Notes: generated by a model from the letters alone, not told the origin. A stretch of 64,000 nucleotides of DNA from Psychrobacter frigidicola (GCF_007997305.1 NZ_VORZ01000003.1:124001-188000); one strand, 5' to 3'; counted from the first letter of the stretch, positions 1 to 8,924 are shown. Numbers and translations are program-made.

Positions 1-322
1 CGGTTATGGTATCAAAAACTACTTAATAGATACTGACCATAAAGATGCGGCCGATAAACTCGCGGCTGACTTTAAAAAGGTAGAAGATGCTTTTAATGTT
101 ATCGTGGCTAAAGGCGAAAAAGAAGGTATCAAAGTGGATCAAATGATTGCCACCGTTGGTCAAGCAAGCAAGCATGGCATTTCTGCTGAAGAGCAAAATA
201 AGCGCCGCGGCTGGATTGAAAGCGGTATCAATAGCTTGCAAGAGCTAACAGGTGGTATTGAAAATGCTGCCAGTGCAGTGGGTATTGATAATTTAGATGC
301 TGATGCCGGTTCACAGTTTTAG
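1..322 (+). CDS. C-terminal fragment, probable imelysin-family (peptidase M75) protein
   Basis: The frame is open from the left window edge to a TAA at 320-322, giving about 106 codons of a gene that starts outside. The end of the protein (a Trp-Ile-Glu-Ser-Gly-Ile helix, then Leu-Thr-Gly-Gly-Ile-Glu-Asn-Ala-Ala and a short Asp-rich tail) resembles the C-terminus of imelysin/IrpA-type iron-regulated periplasmic proteins. The next genes are a di-haem DUF1111 protein, a second imelysin-like lipoprotein and a DUF1513 protein, a set that recurs together in Pseudomonas and relatives. The imelysin call therefore rests on weak tail similarity plus context. It is not a full-domain match, because the catalytic-type motifs lie outside the window. 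Confidence 0.5.
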   Translation, partial: GYGIKNYLIDTDHKDAADKLAADFKKVEDAFNVIVAKGEKEGIKVDQMIATVGQASKHGISAEEQNKRRGWIESGINSLQELTGGIENAASAVGIDNLDADAGSQF

Positions 323-439
323 GCTGATTTTGGCTACATATTTTTTAAATACAGTATGTTAGCGGCTATCTGAGACTTTTGTTTTTATTATCCATTGGCG
401 CAAGCTTATCAGTAACTAATACTTGATGAGTTACCATTA

Positions 440-458
440 GATAATGAGAACCATTTTC
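440..458 (+). promoter_or_regulatory. Fur box
   Basis: The 19 bases match the classical Fur box (GATAATGATAATCATTATC) at 16 of 19 positions, with mismatches at positions 9, 12 and 17. The box overlaps the -35 region of a candidate promoter ahead of the di-haem protein gene, where Fur-iron binding would repress. The match was counted by eye. Regulation is inferred from known Fur behaviour. Confidence 0.75.
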
Positions 459-482
459 ATAGTAATAAAATTTAGGTATAAT
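454..482 (+). promoter_or_regulatory. candidate sigma-70 promoter under the Fur box
   Basis: TTTTCA (454-459) and a perfect TATAAT (477-482) are separated by 17 bp. The -35 is weak. The predicted start, near 489, falls inside the hairpin at 486-520, so either this promoter feeds an attenuated leader or the hairpin serves the upstream gene and the true promoter lies elsewhere. Confidence 0.45.
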
Positions 483-485
483 ATA

Positions 486-520
486 CACGTTGTCAATTTT
501 GATTGGCAGCGTGTTTTTTT
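486..520 (+). terminator. intrinsic terminator-like hairpin
   Basis: An 11-bp stem (486-496 with 503-513, including two G-T pairs) and a 6-base loop TTTTGA are followed by seven Ts (514-520). It lies about 165 bp after the imelysin stop and 115 bp before the next start. It could terminate the upstream gene. Nothing else is recognisable in 323-635 apart from the Fur box and promoter. Confidence 0.6.
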
Positions 521-635
521 ATGCCGTATTAAAATAGCCAGATAGACCAGTGCAAAGCTTGGATATGTCGACTAAACATGAATAACTTTGTAGCACGCGA
601 TTTTAATAGTTCTACATCAGAGCTAAGGTAATTTT

Positions 636-2300
636 ATGAACGCTATGAACAACAAAAAATCGATGCTATCTGCGTCTCTTGGCACCCCTTCAATGCCACA
701 TTTGCATATTGCACCGTTCAAGCTTGCACTTAGTCTTCTGTGTGTGTTGTCAGTTAGTGCTTGTCAGCCGACCGATAGCGTGTCCGATGATGAAAGCAAA
801 GCTGATAGTCGGTCGCAAGCAGTATCTGCCGAGCGTACGCAAATGATAGAGGCGCTAGCGGGCGTGTCTATGCAGCAGCTGGTTACTTTTGATCCGCAAG
901 AAATTAAGCAAGGCGGCGATACCGGTATTACCATTACCAGTAGCGAGAGTTATTCTAAACCGTCATCGAATTTGCCCGCCTCTCGTAAAGGCAGTTTTTT
1001 TATTGGCAATGCTTTTTTTAAGCAGCCGTGGGTGGTCGCATCTGCCAGTACCGATAGCCGTGATGGGCTTGGGGCACTGTTTAATGTGGCAGCGTGCCAA
1101 TCGTGTCACGTCAAAGATGGTCGCGGTCATGCGCCTATGACTAGTGATTCTGATGCTGATAGTTTATTAATCCGTCTCGCGATGCCAGCGACGACTGACG
1201 AGCAACGTCAGCATCTACAAGACTCTTTAATTGAAAAAGTAGCCCATCCAATTTATGGTGGTCAGTTGCAAGACCGTGGTATCCAAGGTGTCCCTGCTGA
1301 AGCACGTATCGCGGTACAGTGGGCGGACAAGGTTGTCACCTTTGCTGATGGTCATATTGAGACGTTACGTGCGCCAACCTTTAACCTAACCAAACCTGGC
1401 TATGGCCCGTTCGATGATGAGTTAATGGTGTCACCGCGTATTGCATTGTCAATGATTGGGCTGGGCTTACTCGAGCAAATTCCTGATGCCGATATCAAAA
1501 AACAAGCCGTTAGTAATAATAAAAATGCGGATAAGAATGGCGGGCTTGTCCGTGGTAAATTTAACTTGGCGATGGACCCGCAAACGGGAAAAGTTGGGCT
1601 AGGTCGCTTTGGCTGGAAAGCGGGTCAAACCAAGCTTGTCACTCAAAATCAAAGTGCCTTTAACGAAGATATGGGGCTGACCTCAAATATTCGTCCTCAT
1701 GAATCTTGTACTCCTGCGCAAACCGCTTGTCTAAAAGCCACAACCGGCGCTGATGAGCAAGGTAATGGTAAGCCGCCTGTTGAAGTCAGCGATGAGGTGG
1801 CTAAGTTTGTAGAGTTTTACACTCGTAATCTGTCCGTACCGCATAGACGTGATGCGGATAGTGTAGAAGTATTGGCGGGCAAAAAACGCTTTTATGATAT
1901 GGGTTGCCAAAGTTGCCATACGCCAAGGTATCAGCTACCAACAACCGATGATGATCATCTTGAGCAGCATGGGCAAGTGATTTATCCATATACTGATTTA
2001 CTGCTGCATGATATGGGTGATGACTTAGCGGATCGTACTATCGCTGGCAAGTTACCATCAAAAGCGGCGCAAGTTGAGTTTTTGGCCAACTCTTATGAGT
2101 GGCGTACGCCCGCGTTATGGGGGATTGGTCTGGCACAAACCGTTGATCCACAAGCGACATTTTTACATGATGGACGCGCTCGCACCCTAATGGAAGCGGT
2201 ACTGTGGCATGGTGGCGAAGCAGGTAGGCAGAAGCAACAAGTATTGCAGCTTGATAAGCAAGGCCGCGCTGAGCTCAATGCCTTTTTAAAATCATTGTAA
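636..2300 (+). CDS. di-haem oxidoreductase-like lipoprotein (DUF1111, 'thiol oxidoreductase')
   Basis: This 554-residue protein has two c-type haem motifs, C154-x-x-C157-H158 and C424-x-x-C427-H428, spaced as in the DUF1111/di-haem oxidoreductase family related to MauG and cytochrome c peroxidases. A hydrophobic segment at residues 29-42 ends in a lipobox with Cys43, so it should be an outer- or inner-membrane lipoprotein facing the periplasm. The 42-residue leader is long; Met20 is an alternative start, but the first ATG has an AAGG-type ribosome site. It lies 77 bp upstream of an imelysin-like lipoprotein and is preceded by a Fur box. A role in periplasmic iron redox or acquisition is inferred from this context; the substrate is unknown. 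Confidence 0.85.
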   Translation: MNAMNNKKSMLSASLGTPSMPHLHIAPFKLALSLLCVLSVSACQPTDSVSDDESKADSRSQAVSAERTQMIEALAGVSMQQLVTFDPQEIKQGGDTGITITSSESYSKPSSNLPASRKGSFFIGNAFFKQPWVVASASTDSRDGLGALFNVAACQSCHVKDGRGHAPMTSDSDADSLLIRLAMPATTDEQRQHLQDSLIEKVAHPIYGGQLQDRGIQGVPAEARIAVQWADKVVTFADGHIETLRAPTFNLTKPGYGPFDDELMVSPRIALSMIGLGLLEQIPDADIKKQAVSNNKNADKNGGLVRGKFNLAMDPQTGKVGLGRFGWKAGQTKLVTQNQSAFNEDMGLTSNIRPHESCTPAQTACLKATTGADEQGNGKPPVEVSDEVAKFVEFYTRNLSVPHRRDADSVEVLAGKKRFYDMGCQSCHTPRYQLPTTDDDHLEQHGQVIYPYTDLLLHDMGDDLADRTIAGKLPSKAAQVEFLANSYEWRTPALWGIGLAQTVDPQATFLHDGRARTLMEAVLWHGGEAGRQKQQVLQLDKQGRAELNAFLKSL

Positions 2301-2377
2301 TTGTAAGATAAAAGTTATTAATGCTAGCGACTGCAACTATCAATTGATATAAATATAAAGACCATACCGAGAGAATT

Positions 2378-3544
2378 ATGAAGATAAATCATGCCTTAGC
2401 GATGGCATTATCCGCACTTAGTGCCGGACTGCTCATCAGTTGTGTGAAACCTGCGGATGATAATAAAGTCGCAGATAGTGACAGCCAAGCCGTTACTCAA
2501 GAGTCTGCTGCGTCAAATACCAGTAGTGATAGCGCTGCTAGCAGTGATAATACGGAACAAAATAGTGTTATTACCCCAGTCGATATTAGTGCCGAGACTG
2601 AAAAAACTTATCTAACCCATGTCGCCAATGACATCGTCATTCCTGCTTATGCAGACGTGGCTAAACAAAGTGATGTGCTGCATGATTTAGCGCAAAAGCA
2701 TTGTCAGAAAGCCCCTGTCAGCGGTGCTGAACTAGACGCTCTACGCGCCCAGTGGTTGATACTCGCCCAAGCGTGGGCCGGTGCTGAGATGATTAATTTT
2801 GGCCCTGCCACTGAAAGTATGAGCAATTTATATATCAACTATTATCCTGATGAGCGCGGTTTGGTACATAGCGGCGTCGCTGACCTTATCGCTGCCAATC
2901 CTAATTTGACGCCGACCCAATTGGCGAATGAGAGTGCTATTGTGCAAGGTGTTCCAGGCTTAGAAGAAGCCCTATATGCCAATGAAAGCTTGGATGCAGG
3001 CCAGTGCGCTTATGTGTTAAGCGCTAGCAGTGCATTGAGCACCCGCCTAAAAGCTATTGAGAAAAATTGGCAGGATAATGCCACTACTTTGTTAGCTATT
3101 GATAAAACGGCAGATAGCGACCAAGGCTTAAACCAGTGGTTTAATTCTTTGTTATCATTGGTTGAGACCATGAAGTCTACCGCTATTGATCAACCGCTAG
3201 GACTGACTGGCAAAACCAAAGGTCATCTGCCAGCAGCCACCGCCGGTCAAAGCCGAGCGATGATCAATGCTAAGTTAGCAACCCTTAATACAGCGCTTAC
3301 TGATCCCGTTTTGACGGCTATTTTGAGCAGCAATAACGAAAGTACGGTTGGTAATAACTTATCAACGGCATTGGCTGAGACCACCACTTTGCTTGCGCAA
3401 ATGCCAGAAGATTTGGCCACGGCGGATAAAGCCAGCCAACAAGCATTGTATGATCACTTAACGAGTGTAACCCGCTTGATTAAGCGTCAGCTGATTCCGA
3501 CTTTAGGTATTCGCGTGGGCTTCAATAGCACCGATGGCGATTAG
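2378..3544 (+). CDS. imelysin-like (peptidase M75 family) lipoprotein
   Basis: This 388-residue protein has a signal peptide ending in Leu-Ile-Ser-Cys (Cys22), an Asp/Ser-rich linker to about residue 65, then a helical domain. That domain has the imelysin-like signatures Gln-Gly-Val-Pro-Gly-Leu-Glu-Glu and a Trp followed by Phe-Gly-Pro-Ala-Thr-Glu. The classical GxHxxE metal motif of insulin-cleaving imelysin is not seen, as in the iron-regulated non-peptidase subgroup. The C-terminal Leu-Gly-Ile-Arg-Val-Gly-Phe-Asn-Ser-Thr-Asp-Gly-Asp is typical of these proteins. It probably binds iron or an iron complex in the periplasm with its operon partners (inference). Confidence 0.85.
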   Translation: MKINHALAMALSALSAGLLISCVKPADDNKVADSDSQAVTQESAASNTSSDSAASSDNTEQNSVITPVDISAETEKTYLTHVANDIVIPAYADVAKQSDVLHDLAQKHCQKAPVSGAELDALRAQWLILAQAWAGAEMINFGPATESMSNLYINYYPDERGLVHSGVADLIAANPNLTPTQLANESAIVQGVPGLEEALYANESLDAGQCAYVLSASSALSTRLKAIEKNWQDNATTLLAIDKTADSDQGLNQWFNSLLSLVETMKSTAIDQPLGLTGKTKGHLPAATAGQSRAMINAKLATLNTALTDPVLTAILSSNNESTVGNNLSTALAETTTLLAQMPEDLATADKASQQALYDHLTSVTRLIKRQLIPTLGIRVGFNSTDGD

Positions 3545-3561
3545 ATCGCGTTTATTAGGTG

Positions 3562-3606
3562 AGAGTTATTTAAGTGACAGTTCTTTAAGTGATAGTTATT
3601 AAAAGA
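3562..3606 (+). repeat. short 15-bp degenerate tandem repeat, about three units
   Basis: Units start at 3562, 3577 and 3592. The first two share 13 of 15 bases (core AGTT-TTTAAGTG) and the third is decayed. It lies in the 106-bp spacer between the imelysin-like and DUF1513 genes. It resembles a slippage product more than a regulatory site. Confidence 0.6.
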
Positions 3607-3650
3607 TAAATAGGCAGACAGCAGTTCTAGCAACGAGAGGTTTTAATACC

Positions 3651-5174
3651 ATGAATAAGCGAGCTATAAATGAGCTGCTGTCTACCTCAGCGTTAACGGC
3701 GCTTGCCACCACAGTGGGCACAGCCGCATTGGTTGGTCTGCACCATTACTATCGTAAGCAGCGGCAACCAGACGCACGCCTGCAAGACTATTTAATGGGT
3801 ATTAATATTCAGTTAACGTCGCTTGCATCCGCGCCGTTTATATCACACCAGTCAATATCTGCTACGCAGTTTGAGCGTCTACAATATGCTTATCAGCAAG
3901 CAACATCTGCATGGCAGCAGGCTTATCATGACGGTGCTAGAAATGCTGAATATAATGAGGGTCATATAGCTGATTTTTCTGCCTTACATACCACCACTAT
4001 GCTGGCACGTCCGGTCTGCTGGGTGAGCGGGGTGGCGTCGATGCCGCACGTTGCTTCTTTGATTAATGGTGAAGAAAGCGCTAATGGCTTTGGTGTCGTT
4101 GGTATTGATGCCGATCGTCAAATCGTTTGGCAGACCACGATGCCTGAGCGCGTCCATGATATCGTGGTGCAACCGCTTAATAATGGTTTAAATAGTAGTC
4201 AAAGTGGCGAAGTTAATAAAGCTAATAAACACAGCCGCCGTGATGTCGTGGTGATGGGTCGGCGTCCAAGCGCTGATTTTTGGGTGTTAGATACCGCCAC
4301 AGGACAGGTTCAGTTCGCTATCAAAGCGGCTACTGATCGGCATTTTTATGGTCATGCTTGTTATAGTTTAGATGGCAAACGGTTGTATGTGACTGAAAAT
4401 GATACCGTCAGCTTGGCGGGTAAAATTGGTATTTATGAGGTTAATAACCGCTATCAAAAGGTAGCAGAATTTGACTCCCAAGGTATCGGTCCACATGAGC
4501 TCATTATGCATCCAGATGGTGAAACCCTCATCATCGCTAATGGTGGTATCAAAACGGAACAAGCCTCCCGCGAGGAGTTAAACTTAGACAGTATGCGTCC
4601 ATCACTAGCGTATCTAAACCGTCATGATGGCACATTATTAGAACAAGTTACCCCTGAACACAATCAAATGAGCATTCGTCATCTGGCGATGCATGATGAT
4701 GGTACAGTGATGATTGGCATTCAATTCCAAGGCGAGAAGCATATTAATGTGCCTTTGGTGTTGACCCATCAGCGCGGTGATAATGAGTTTAAACCCTTAA
4801 TTATGCCCAACAATCAATGGCAGCGTTTCCATCAGTATATTGCCAGTGTTGCGGTAGATAGTCAGCATAATCTGTTATGCGTCACTACACCGATTGGGGG
4901 CTGCGCGGCACTGTATGATTTGAATACCCGTGAGCTGATTGGGCAGGTGCAATTGCCTGATTGTGCAGGGGCATCAGTGCTGGCCAGTAACAGTAGCAGT
5001 ATCGCGCACGCAGGTTTTATCGTCAGTGACGGTCAAGGTCAATTGACCACTTTATGGCCAGGCTTATTAGAGACAGGCCTATTAGCGCTAGACAATGACA
5101 AGCAAGCTGAGCCTATTGTTAAAAACAGTTATCTGCATAGCCTGTCTTTTGACAATCATTTACAAGCGCTTTAA
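3651..5174 (+). CDS. DUF1513 domain protein (periplasmic, propeller-like)
   Basis: The protein has 507 residues. An N-terminal hydrophobic stretch (about residues 10-31) with a preceding Lys-Arg acts as a signal or anchor. It is followed by a long domain with repeated Gly-Asp/His-Asp-Gly turns, for example GHACYSLDGKRLYVTEND and HELIMHPDGETLIIANGG, characteristic of DUF1513, which is predicted to form a WD40/YVTN-like beta-propeller. It is the fourth gene of the imelysin/DUF1111 set and is conserved with them in other proteobacteria. Biochemical function is not known. The next gene begins 21 bp after its stop and may be cotranscribed. Confidence 0.8.
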   Translation: MNKRAINELLSTSALTALATTVGTAALVGLHHYYRKQRQPDARLQDYLMGINIQLTSLASAPFISHQSISATQFERLQYAYQQATSAWQQAYHDGARNAEYNEGHIADFSALHTTTMLARPVCWVSGVASMPHVASLINGEESANGFGVVGIDADRQIVWQTTMPERVHDIVVQPLNNGLNSSQSGEVNKANKHSRRDVVVMGRRPSADFWVLDTATGQVQFAIKAATDRHFYGHACYSLDGKRLYVTENDTVSLAGKIGIYEVNNRYQKVAEFDSQGIGPHELIMHPDGETLIIANGGIKTEQASREELNLDSMRPSLAYLNRHDGTLLEQVTPEHNQMSIRHLAMHDDGTVMIGIQFQGEKHINVPLVLTHQRGDNEFKPLIMPNNQWQRFHQYIASVAVDSQHNLLCVTTPIGGCAALYDLNTRELIGQVQLPDCAGASVLASNSSSIAHAGFIVSDGQGQLTTLWPGLLETGLLALDNDKQAEPIVKNSYLHSLSFDNHLQAL

Positions 5175-5195
5175 TGATAAATAGTATGGACATAG

Positions 5196-5876
5196 ATGAT
5201 AATGCCACAAGGTTTTGCCCCGTCTTTATTAGAGTCTATAATCCAGCGGTTAGCAGCGGCAGGTATTGAGCTGCAAGTCACTAAAAAGCGTGTGAAGAAT
5301 ATTAACTTTCGCCTTAAACCTTATACCTTAATGGTCTCAGTGCCACTGTCTATTAGTACCAAAGAAATGGCACAAGTACTTGATAAGCGAGTCGCTTGGG
5401 CAATAGACAGTCATCCGCAAGTATTGGCTCAGTATGAGCGCAGACAGCAACACGGACAACTATCAACGCTTAATCCATCTTCAGTATTAGCGCCGGTTAT
5501 GTTATGGGGCGAGCGACAATCTTTGACTTTAAATAATGATGAAACACTGATTTATTACCGCCAGCAGTTGTCTAAAGTCACGCCTGCTTTGTTTGATAAA
5601 TGGCAACCTATCGTTGGGGCTGATGCCAATGAAGTGCGCATCAAAAAGATGCACAGTCGTTGGGGCAGCTGCAATACTCGCGCACGCCGAATTTGGCTGT
5701 CCGTCTATCTTCCGGCTTACCCGATTGAATGCACAGAATATGTGATTGTTCATGAGCTATGTCATCTGCATCATGCCAATCACAGTCGCGCATTTTGGCA
5801 AACGGTGGCAACTGCTATGCCAGAGTATCAGCAGTGGCACGATAGGCTGGTAGGTAAAACGGGACAATTGGATTAG
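5196..5876 (+). CDS. YgjP-like M48-type metallopeptidase (DUF45)
   Basis: A 226-residue protein of the YgjP/WLM-related zinc metallopeptidase family. The signature Arg-Trp-Gly-Ser-Cys (about residues 155-159) is followed by the zinc motif H186-E-L-C-H190 and a third ligand candidate H196 in HHANHSRAF. Both blocks are diagnostic. There is no signal peptide, so it is cytoplasmic. The start chosen has a second in-frame ATG two codons later with little to choose between them. It follows the iron locus closely but has no known link to iron. Physiological substrate unknown. Confidence 0.85.
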   Translation: MIMPQGFAPSLLESIIQRLAAAGIELQVTKKRVKNINFRLKPYTLMVSVPLSISTKEMAQVLDKRVAWAIDSHPQVLAQYERRQQHGQLSTLNPSSVLAPVMLWGERQSLTLNNDETLIYYRQQLSKVTPALFDKWQPIVGADANEVRIKKMHSRWGSCNTRARRIWLSVYLPAYPIECTEYVIVHELCHLHHANHSRAFWQTVATAMPEYQQWHDRLVGKTGQLD

Positions 5877-6011
5877 AGTAAACCAATAACCGTTGCCAAG
5901 GGTCTCTCTAAGACTAATATGATAGAAATTATGCTATAACTGTGCGGTCGAAACAGTTTGTATTGTAAAGTTTATATCTATTATAGAGCCTCTATCATAA
6001 AAGGATATCAT

Positions 6012-6617
6012 ATGAGTAATGAGCAGCAAGCTGATTTTTGGCAGCAATGTTATGAGCAAGAAATCACTGGTTGGGATATGGGTACAGTATCGCCCGTACT
6101 AAAGGCTTATATTGACCAATTGCCTGAGTCTGCTAAACAGCAAGCAATTCTGGTGGCAGGCGCTGGTAATGCTTACGAAGTAGGTTATCTATATGAGCAA
6201 GGCTTTAGCAATGTAACTTTAGTTGATATTGCCCCAGCACCTATTCAAGCTTTTGCTAAACGCTATCCAAGCTTTCCAGCTGAGCATCTTATTTGCGCTG
6301 ATTTTTTCACTTTATCAGCTGAGCAATATCAATTTGATTTAATACTAGAGCAGACCTTTTTTTGTGCAATAAATCCTGCGCGCCGTGATGATTACGTCAA
6401 ACAAATGGCAAATTTGCTTAAGCCTACAGGAAAGTTAGTCGGGCTATTATTTGATACAGAGTTTCAGCGTGAAGGGCCACCATTTGGGGGTAGTGCAGAC
6501 GAGTACCGTCAGCGTTTTGCACCGTATTTTGATATTGAAACCATGGAAGCTTGTAATAACTCAAATCCAGCACGTCAGGGTAGTGAGCTATTTATTAAGA
6601 TGCAAAAACAAGGTTAG
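6012..6617 (+). CDS. TPMT-family SAM-dependent methyltransferase
   Basis: The 201-residue product belongs to the thiopurine S-methyltransferase fold group: an N-terminal Phe-Trp-x2-Cys-Tyr plus Gly-Trp-Asp-Met-Gly segment, SAM motif I Val-Ala-Gly-Ala-Gly-Asn-Ala-Tyr-Glu-Val, an acidic residue after beta-2 (Val-Asp-Ile), and Glu-Gln-Thr-Phe-Phe-Cys-Ala-Ile. In family members elsewhere the acceptor is a thiol, selenide or tellurite. The frame is open upstream to 5958, but the ATG at 6012 has AAAGGA seven bases ahead and begins with the usual N-terminus, so it was chosen. Substrate is unknown here. Confidence 0.8.
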   Translation: MSNEQQADFWQQCYEQEITGWDMGTVSPVLKAYIDQLPESAKQQAILVAGAGNAYEVGYLYEQGFSNVTLVDIAPAPIQAFAKRYPSFPAEHLICADFFTLSAEQYQFDLILEQTFFCAINPARRDDYVKQMANLLKPTGKLVGLLFDTEFQREGPPFGGSADEYRQRFAPYFDIETMEACNNSNPARQGSELFIKMQKQG

Positions 6618-6691
6618 TATTAAATAGTTGAGATTAAATAATCAGGCTTCAATAAAAAAATAGTATTGAGCTGGTTGACCATCTTCAATAG

Positions 6692-7603
6692 CTAGTCATT
6701 GACCTTAGTAGCTTGTTCTAAAGCTTGTTTAAAGAGGTCACCCAATAAATTAACATCATCAACACGGGCATAATTCAAGCGGGTCACAAAAGCAATATGT
6801 CGATGCGGTCCTGCTTCTGCTAACGGAATCGCTACTGCGTTTTGGTTCTGCAAGTGCAGCTGATTGAGCGCCATCTCAGGTACTAAAGTTGTGCCCATAT
6901 TGGCCAATGCCATTTGGATTAAAGTGTTTAAGCTGGCATCAGAAAAGCTCGATTTCATCTGCTCACGGTCAAAATGACAGACTGATAGCGTCTGGTCTGT
7001 TAGACAGTGCCCTTCACCCAGCAACATCAGATTAGCAGTCGCTAGCTCATCAGAGTTAATAGTTTTTAGCGTGGCATGGACATCGTCTTGCGGGAATACC
7101 GCAAAGAAGTCTTCCGCCCAAAACTCAAAGCTATGTAGACCATCTACTGCATAAGGTAGCGCAATAATAGCCGTATCAATATGACCGTAACGTACCTGTT
7201 CGAGCAGACGCTCGGTTTGTTGCTCAACGATGGTCATACGAAATTCTGGATAATGCTGTCTGAGTGCTGGCAGTACTTTAGGGAGCAGATAGGGCGCGAT
7301 AGTGGGAATAATACCGACCGTCATTGGGTAGGCAAGCGGCGTTTGATGGCTCTGAGCACGGGTTGTCAAATCATTAATTTCGGAAAATACGCGCTGGGCA
7401 CGAGTTAGAATATCTTGTCCAATCGGGGTGATAAGTACTTGCTTGTTATTACGCTCAAAAATTTGGGTATCCAGCTGTTTCTCAAGTTCCGCAATACCTA
7501 AACTGAGCGCTGATTGGGAGATATTACAGTCTTCGGCAGCACGTTTAAAATGACGATGTTTAGCAACGGCTAAGGCAAATTCGAGTTGACGTAAAGTAAT
7601 CAT
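6692..7603 (-). CDS. oxyR: OxyR, peroxide-sensing LysR-type regulator
   Basis: A 303-residue LysR-type regulator with an N-terminal winged helix-turn-helix (residues 1-60). In the effector domain Gly-His-Cys200-Leu-Thr-Asp-Gln and Cys209 correspond to the redox pair Cys199/Cys208 of E. coli OxyR. Length and the surrounding Ala-Ser-Leu-Asn-Thr-Leu block fit OxyR rather than CysB or other LysR proteins. It is transcribed divergently from ahpC across a 355-bp spacer and should activate ahpC, and probably ahpF, when oxidised. Autoregulation is likely by family analogy; no clean ATAG-type OxyR site was found by eye. Confidence 0.93.
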   Translation of the reverse strand: MITLRQLEFALAVAKHRHFKRAAEDCNISQSALSLGIAELEKQLDTQIFERNNKQVLITPIGQDILTRAQRVFSEINDLTTRAQSHQTPLAYPMTVGIIPTIAPYLLPKVLPALRQHYPEFRMTIVEQQTERLLEQVRYGHIDTAIIALPYAVDGLHSFEFWAEDFFAVFPQDDVHATLKTINSDELATANLMLLGEGHCLTDQTLSVCHFDREQMKSSFSDASLNTLIQMALANMGTTLVPEMALNQLHLQNQNAVAIPLAEAGPHRHIAFVTRLNYARVDDVNLLGDLFKQALEQATKVND

Positions 7604-7831
7604 AATAGCTCTCTTATTATAAGGTTTTGGCAGAATTTGATAGTTTTTATTTGTTGATTTTTAATAATTTTTATTGACACTTTATCGGTACTTTATTAAA
7701 TTTTTAGTCACATATTACCGCGCTGCGTATCAATAGTTAAGATGACTTACCTCTGGTAATATATTCACTTATGGCTGATAGATTAGTTTAACAAGATTAA
7801 TAAAACAAAACATCAAATTAGAATCTTTTAA

Positions 7832-7860
7832 TTGGATTAACCATAGAATTCACGTATAGT
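7832..7860 (+). promoter_or_regulatory. candidate ahpC promoter
   Basis: TTGGAT (7832-7837) and TATAGT (7855-7860) have a 17-bp spacer, giving a predicted start near 7867 and a leader of about 90 bases to the ahpC ATG, which has AAAGGAG ahead. The AT-rich DNA just upstream (about 7780-7830) is where an activator such as OxyR would bind, but no convincing consensus was seen. The rest of the oxyR-ahpC spacer holds nothing else recognisable. Confidence 0.55.
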
Positions 7861-7958
7861 TTGCAATGTAGTCTGATTCAGCGTGAGCCGCTTAGATAAA
7901 ATAACCCGTAAGCTGATCAGATAAATCGTCCAATCCACTCATAATAAAGGAGCCACTC

Positions 7959-8525
7959 ATGGCGTCTATTATCAATCAAGAAATCCCAGAATTCTCAGCA
8001 CAAGCTTTCGTTAACGGCGAATTCAAAACCATCACCTCTGATGACGTCAAAGGCAGCTGGGCAATCTTTCTATTTTATCCAGCCGACTTTACCTTTGTTT
8101 GCCCAACTGAGTTGGAAGACATGGCTGCTCATTATGAAGAGCTTAAAGGCCTAGGCGTAGAAGTCTATTCAGTGTCTACTGACACGCATTTCACTCATAA
8201 AGCATGGCACGATTCTTCAGACGCTATTGGTAAAGTACAGTATCCAATGATTGGTGATCCTACTGGTAAAATCACTCGTGGCTTTAATGTCATGATTGAA
8301 GAAGCGGGTCTTGCAGAGCGCGGTACTTTCTTAATCGATCCTGATGGTTTGGTTCAAGTTGCTGAGATTCATGCTGGTGGTATTGGCCGTAGTGCAAAAG
8401 ATATGGTTCGTAAAACAAAAGCGGCACAATATGTACGTGATAACGATGGCGAAGTTTGCCCAGCAGCATGGGAAGCCGGTCAAGCCACTCTAAAACCAAG
8501 TCTTGATCTTGTTGGTAAAATTTAG
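7959..8525 (+). CDS. ahpC: AhpC, typical 2-Cys peroxiredoxin
   Basis: A 188-residue alkyl hydroperoxide reductase subunit C. The peroxidatic Cys48 sits in Phe-Thr-Phe-Val-Cys-Pro-Thr-Glu and the resolving Cys167 in Gly-Glu-Val-Cys-Pro-Ala. It reduces H2O2, organic peroxides and peroxynitrite in the cytoplasm and is recycled by AhpF, encoded 0.9 kb downstream. The ribosome site AAAGGAG is strong, fitting a highly expressed protein. It is monocistronic by layout: a terminator follows and an antiparallel small gene separates it from ahpF. Confidence 0.96.
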   Translation: MASIINQEIPEFSAQAFVNGEFKTITSDDVKGSWAIFLFYPADFTFVCPTELEDMAAHYEELKGLGVEVYSVSTDTHFTHKAWHDSSDAIGKVQYPMIGDPTGKITRGFNVMIEEAGLAERGTFLIDPDGLVQVAEIHAGGIGRSAKDMVRKTKAAQYVRDNDGEVCPAAWEAGQATLKPSLDLVGKI

Positions 8526-8585
8526 GTTGGCAAAATCTAAGCAGCTGCTTGTTATATAAAGTCAGTAATTAGATGCGTTAAGGTT

Positions 8586-8625
8586 AAAAAAGACCCCATC
8601 AGCGATAGTTGATGGGGTCTTTTTA
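8586..8625 (+). terminator. ahpC terminator (usable on both strands)
   Basis: A perfect 10-bp stem AGACCCCATC/GATGGGGTCT (8591-8600 with 8611-8620) is flanked by As on the left and Ts on the right. It lies between convergent ahpC and the YdcH-like gene. Confidence 0.9.
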
Positions 8626-8675
8626 TATGCAGGTTTATAAGTTTTTATAGTTTTTATTTATATTGTGGCTGTGTA

Positions 8676-8924
8676 TTATGCACTGTTTTTGACTTTATTT
8701 TTATCAATGGTTTTATAGATTTCATCTTTGAGGTGCAGTTTTCGCCGCTTCATTTTTTCAATTTCTTCATCACGACTGGCGTGTGTCACCAAATCTTTCT
8801 CAAGCTGATTAATTTGCTGATCGAGCTGAGTATGCTCATCAAAAATAGTCGCAAAGTGGCTGTCTTTCTGTTTGAGTTCAGCAATAATCTCTCTGTTATC
8901 TTGCCATGTGTCAGTCTTTCTCAT
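8676..8924 (-). CDS. YdcH-like DUF465 small coiled-coil protein
   Basis: An 82-residue, highly charged helical protein with the DUF465 pattern: Phe-x-x-Leu/Ile then His-Thr-Gln-Leu-Asp-x-x-Ile, and Glu-Ile-Glu-Lys-Met-Lys-Arg-Arg-Lys-Leu-x-Leu-Lys-Asp-Glu-Ile near the C-terminus. Family members are widespread in proteobacteria and have no established function. It lies antiparallel between ahpC and ahpF, which is the only hint to a role. Confidence 0.75.
   Translation of the reverse strand: MRKTDTWQDNREIIAELKQKDSHFATIFDEHTQLDQQINQLEKDLVTHASRDEEIEKMKRRKLHLKDEIYKTIDKNKVKNSA

Noticed and set aside
7604..7831. OxyR operator in the oxyR-ahpC spacer
   Set aside because: No pair of ATAG...CTAT half-sites with correct 10-bp phasing could be found by eye, so no site is annotated although regulation is likely.
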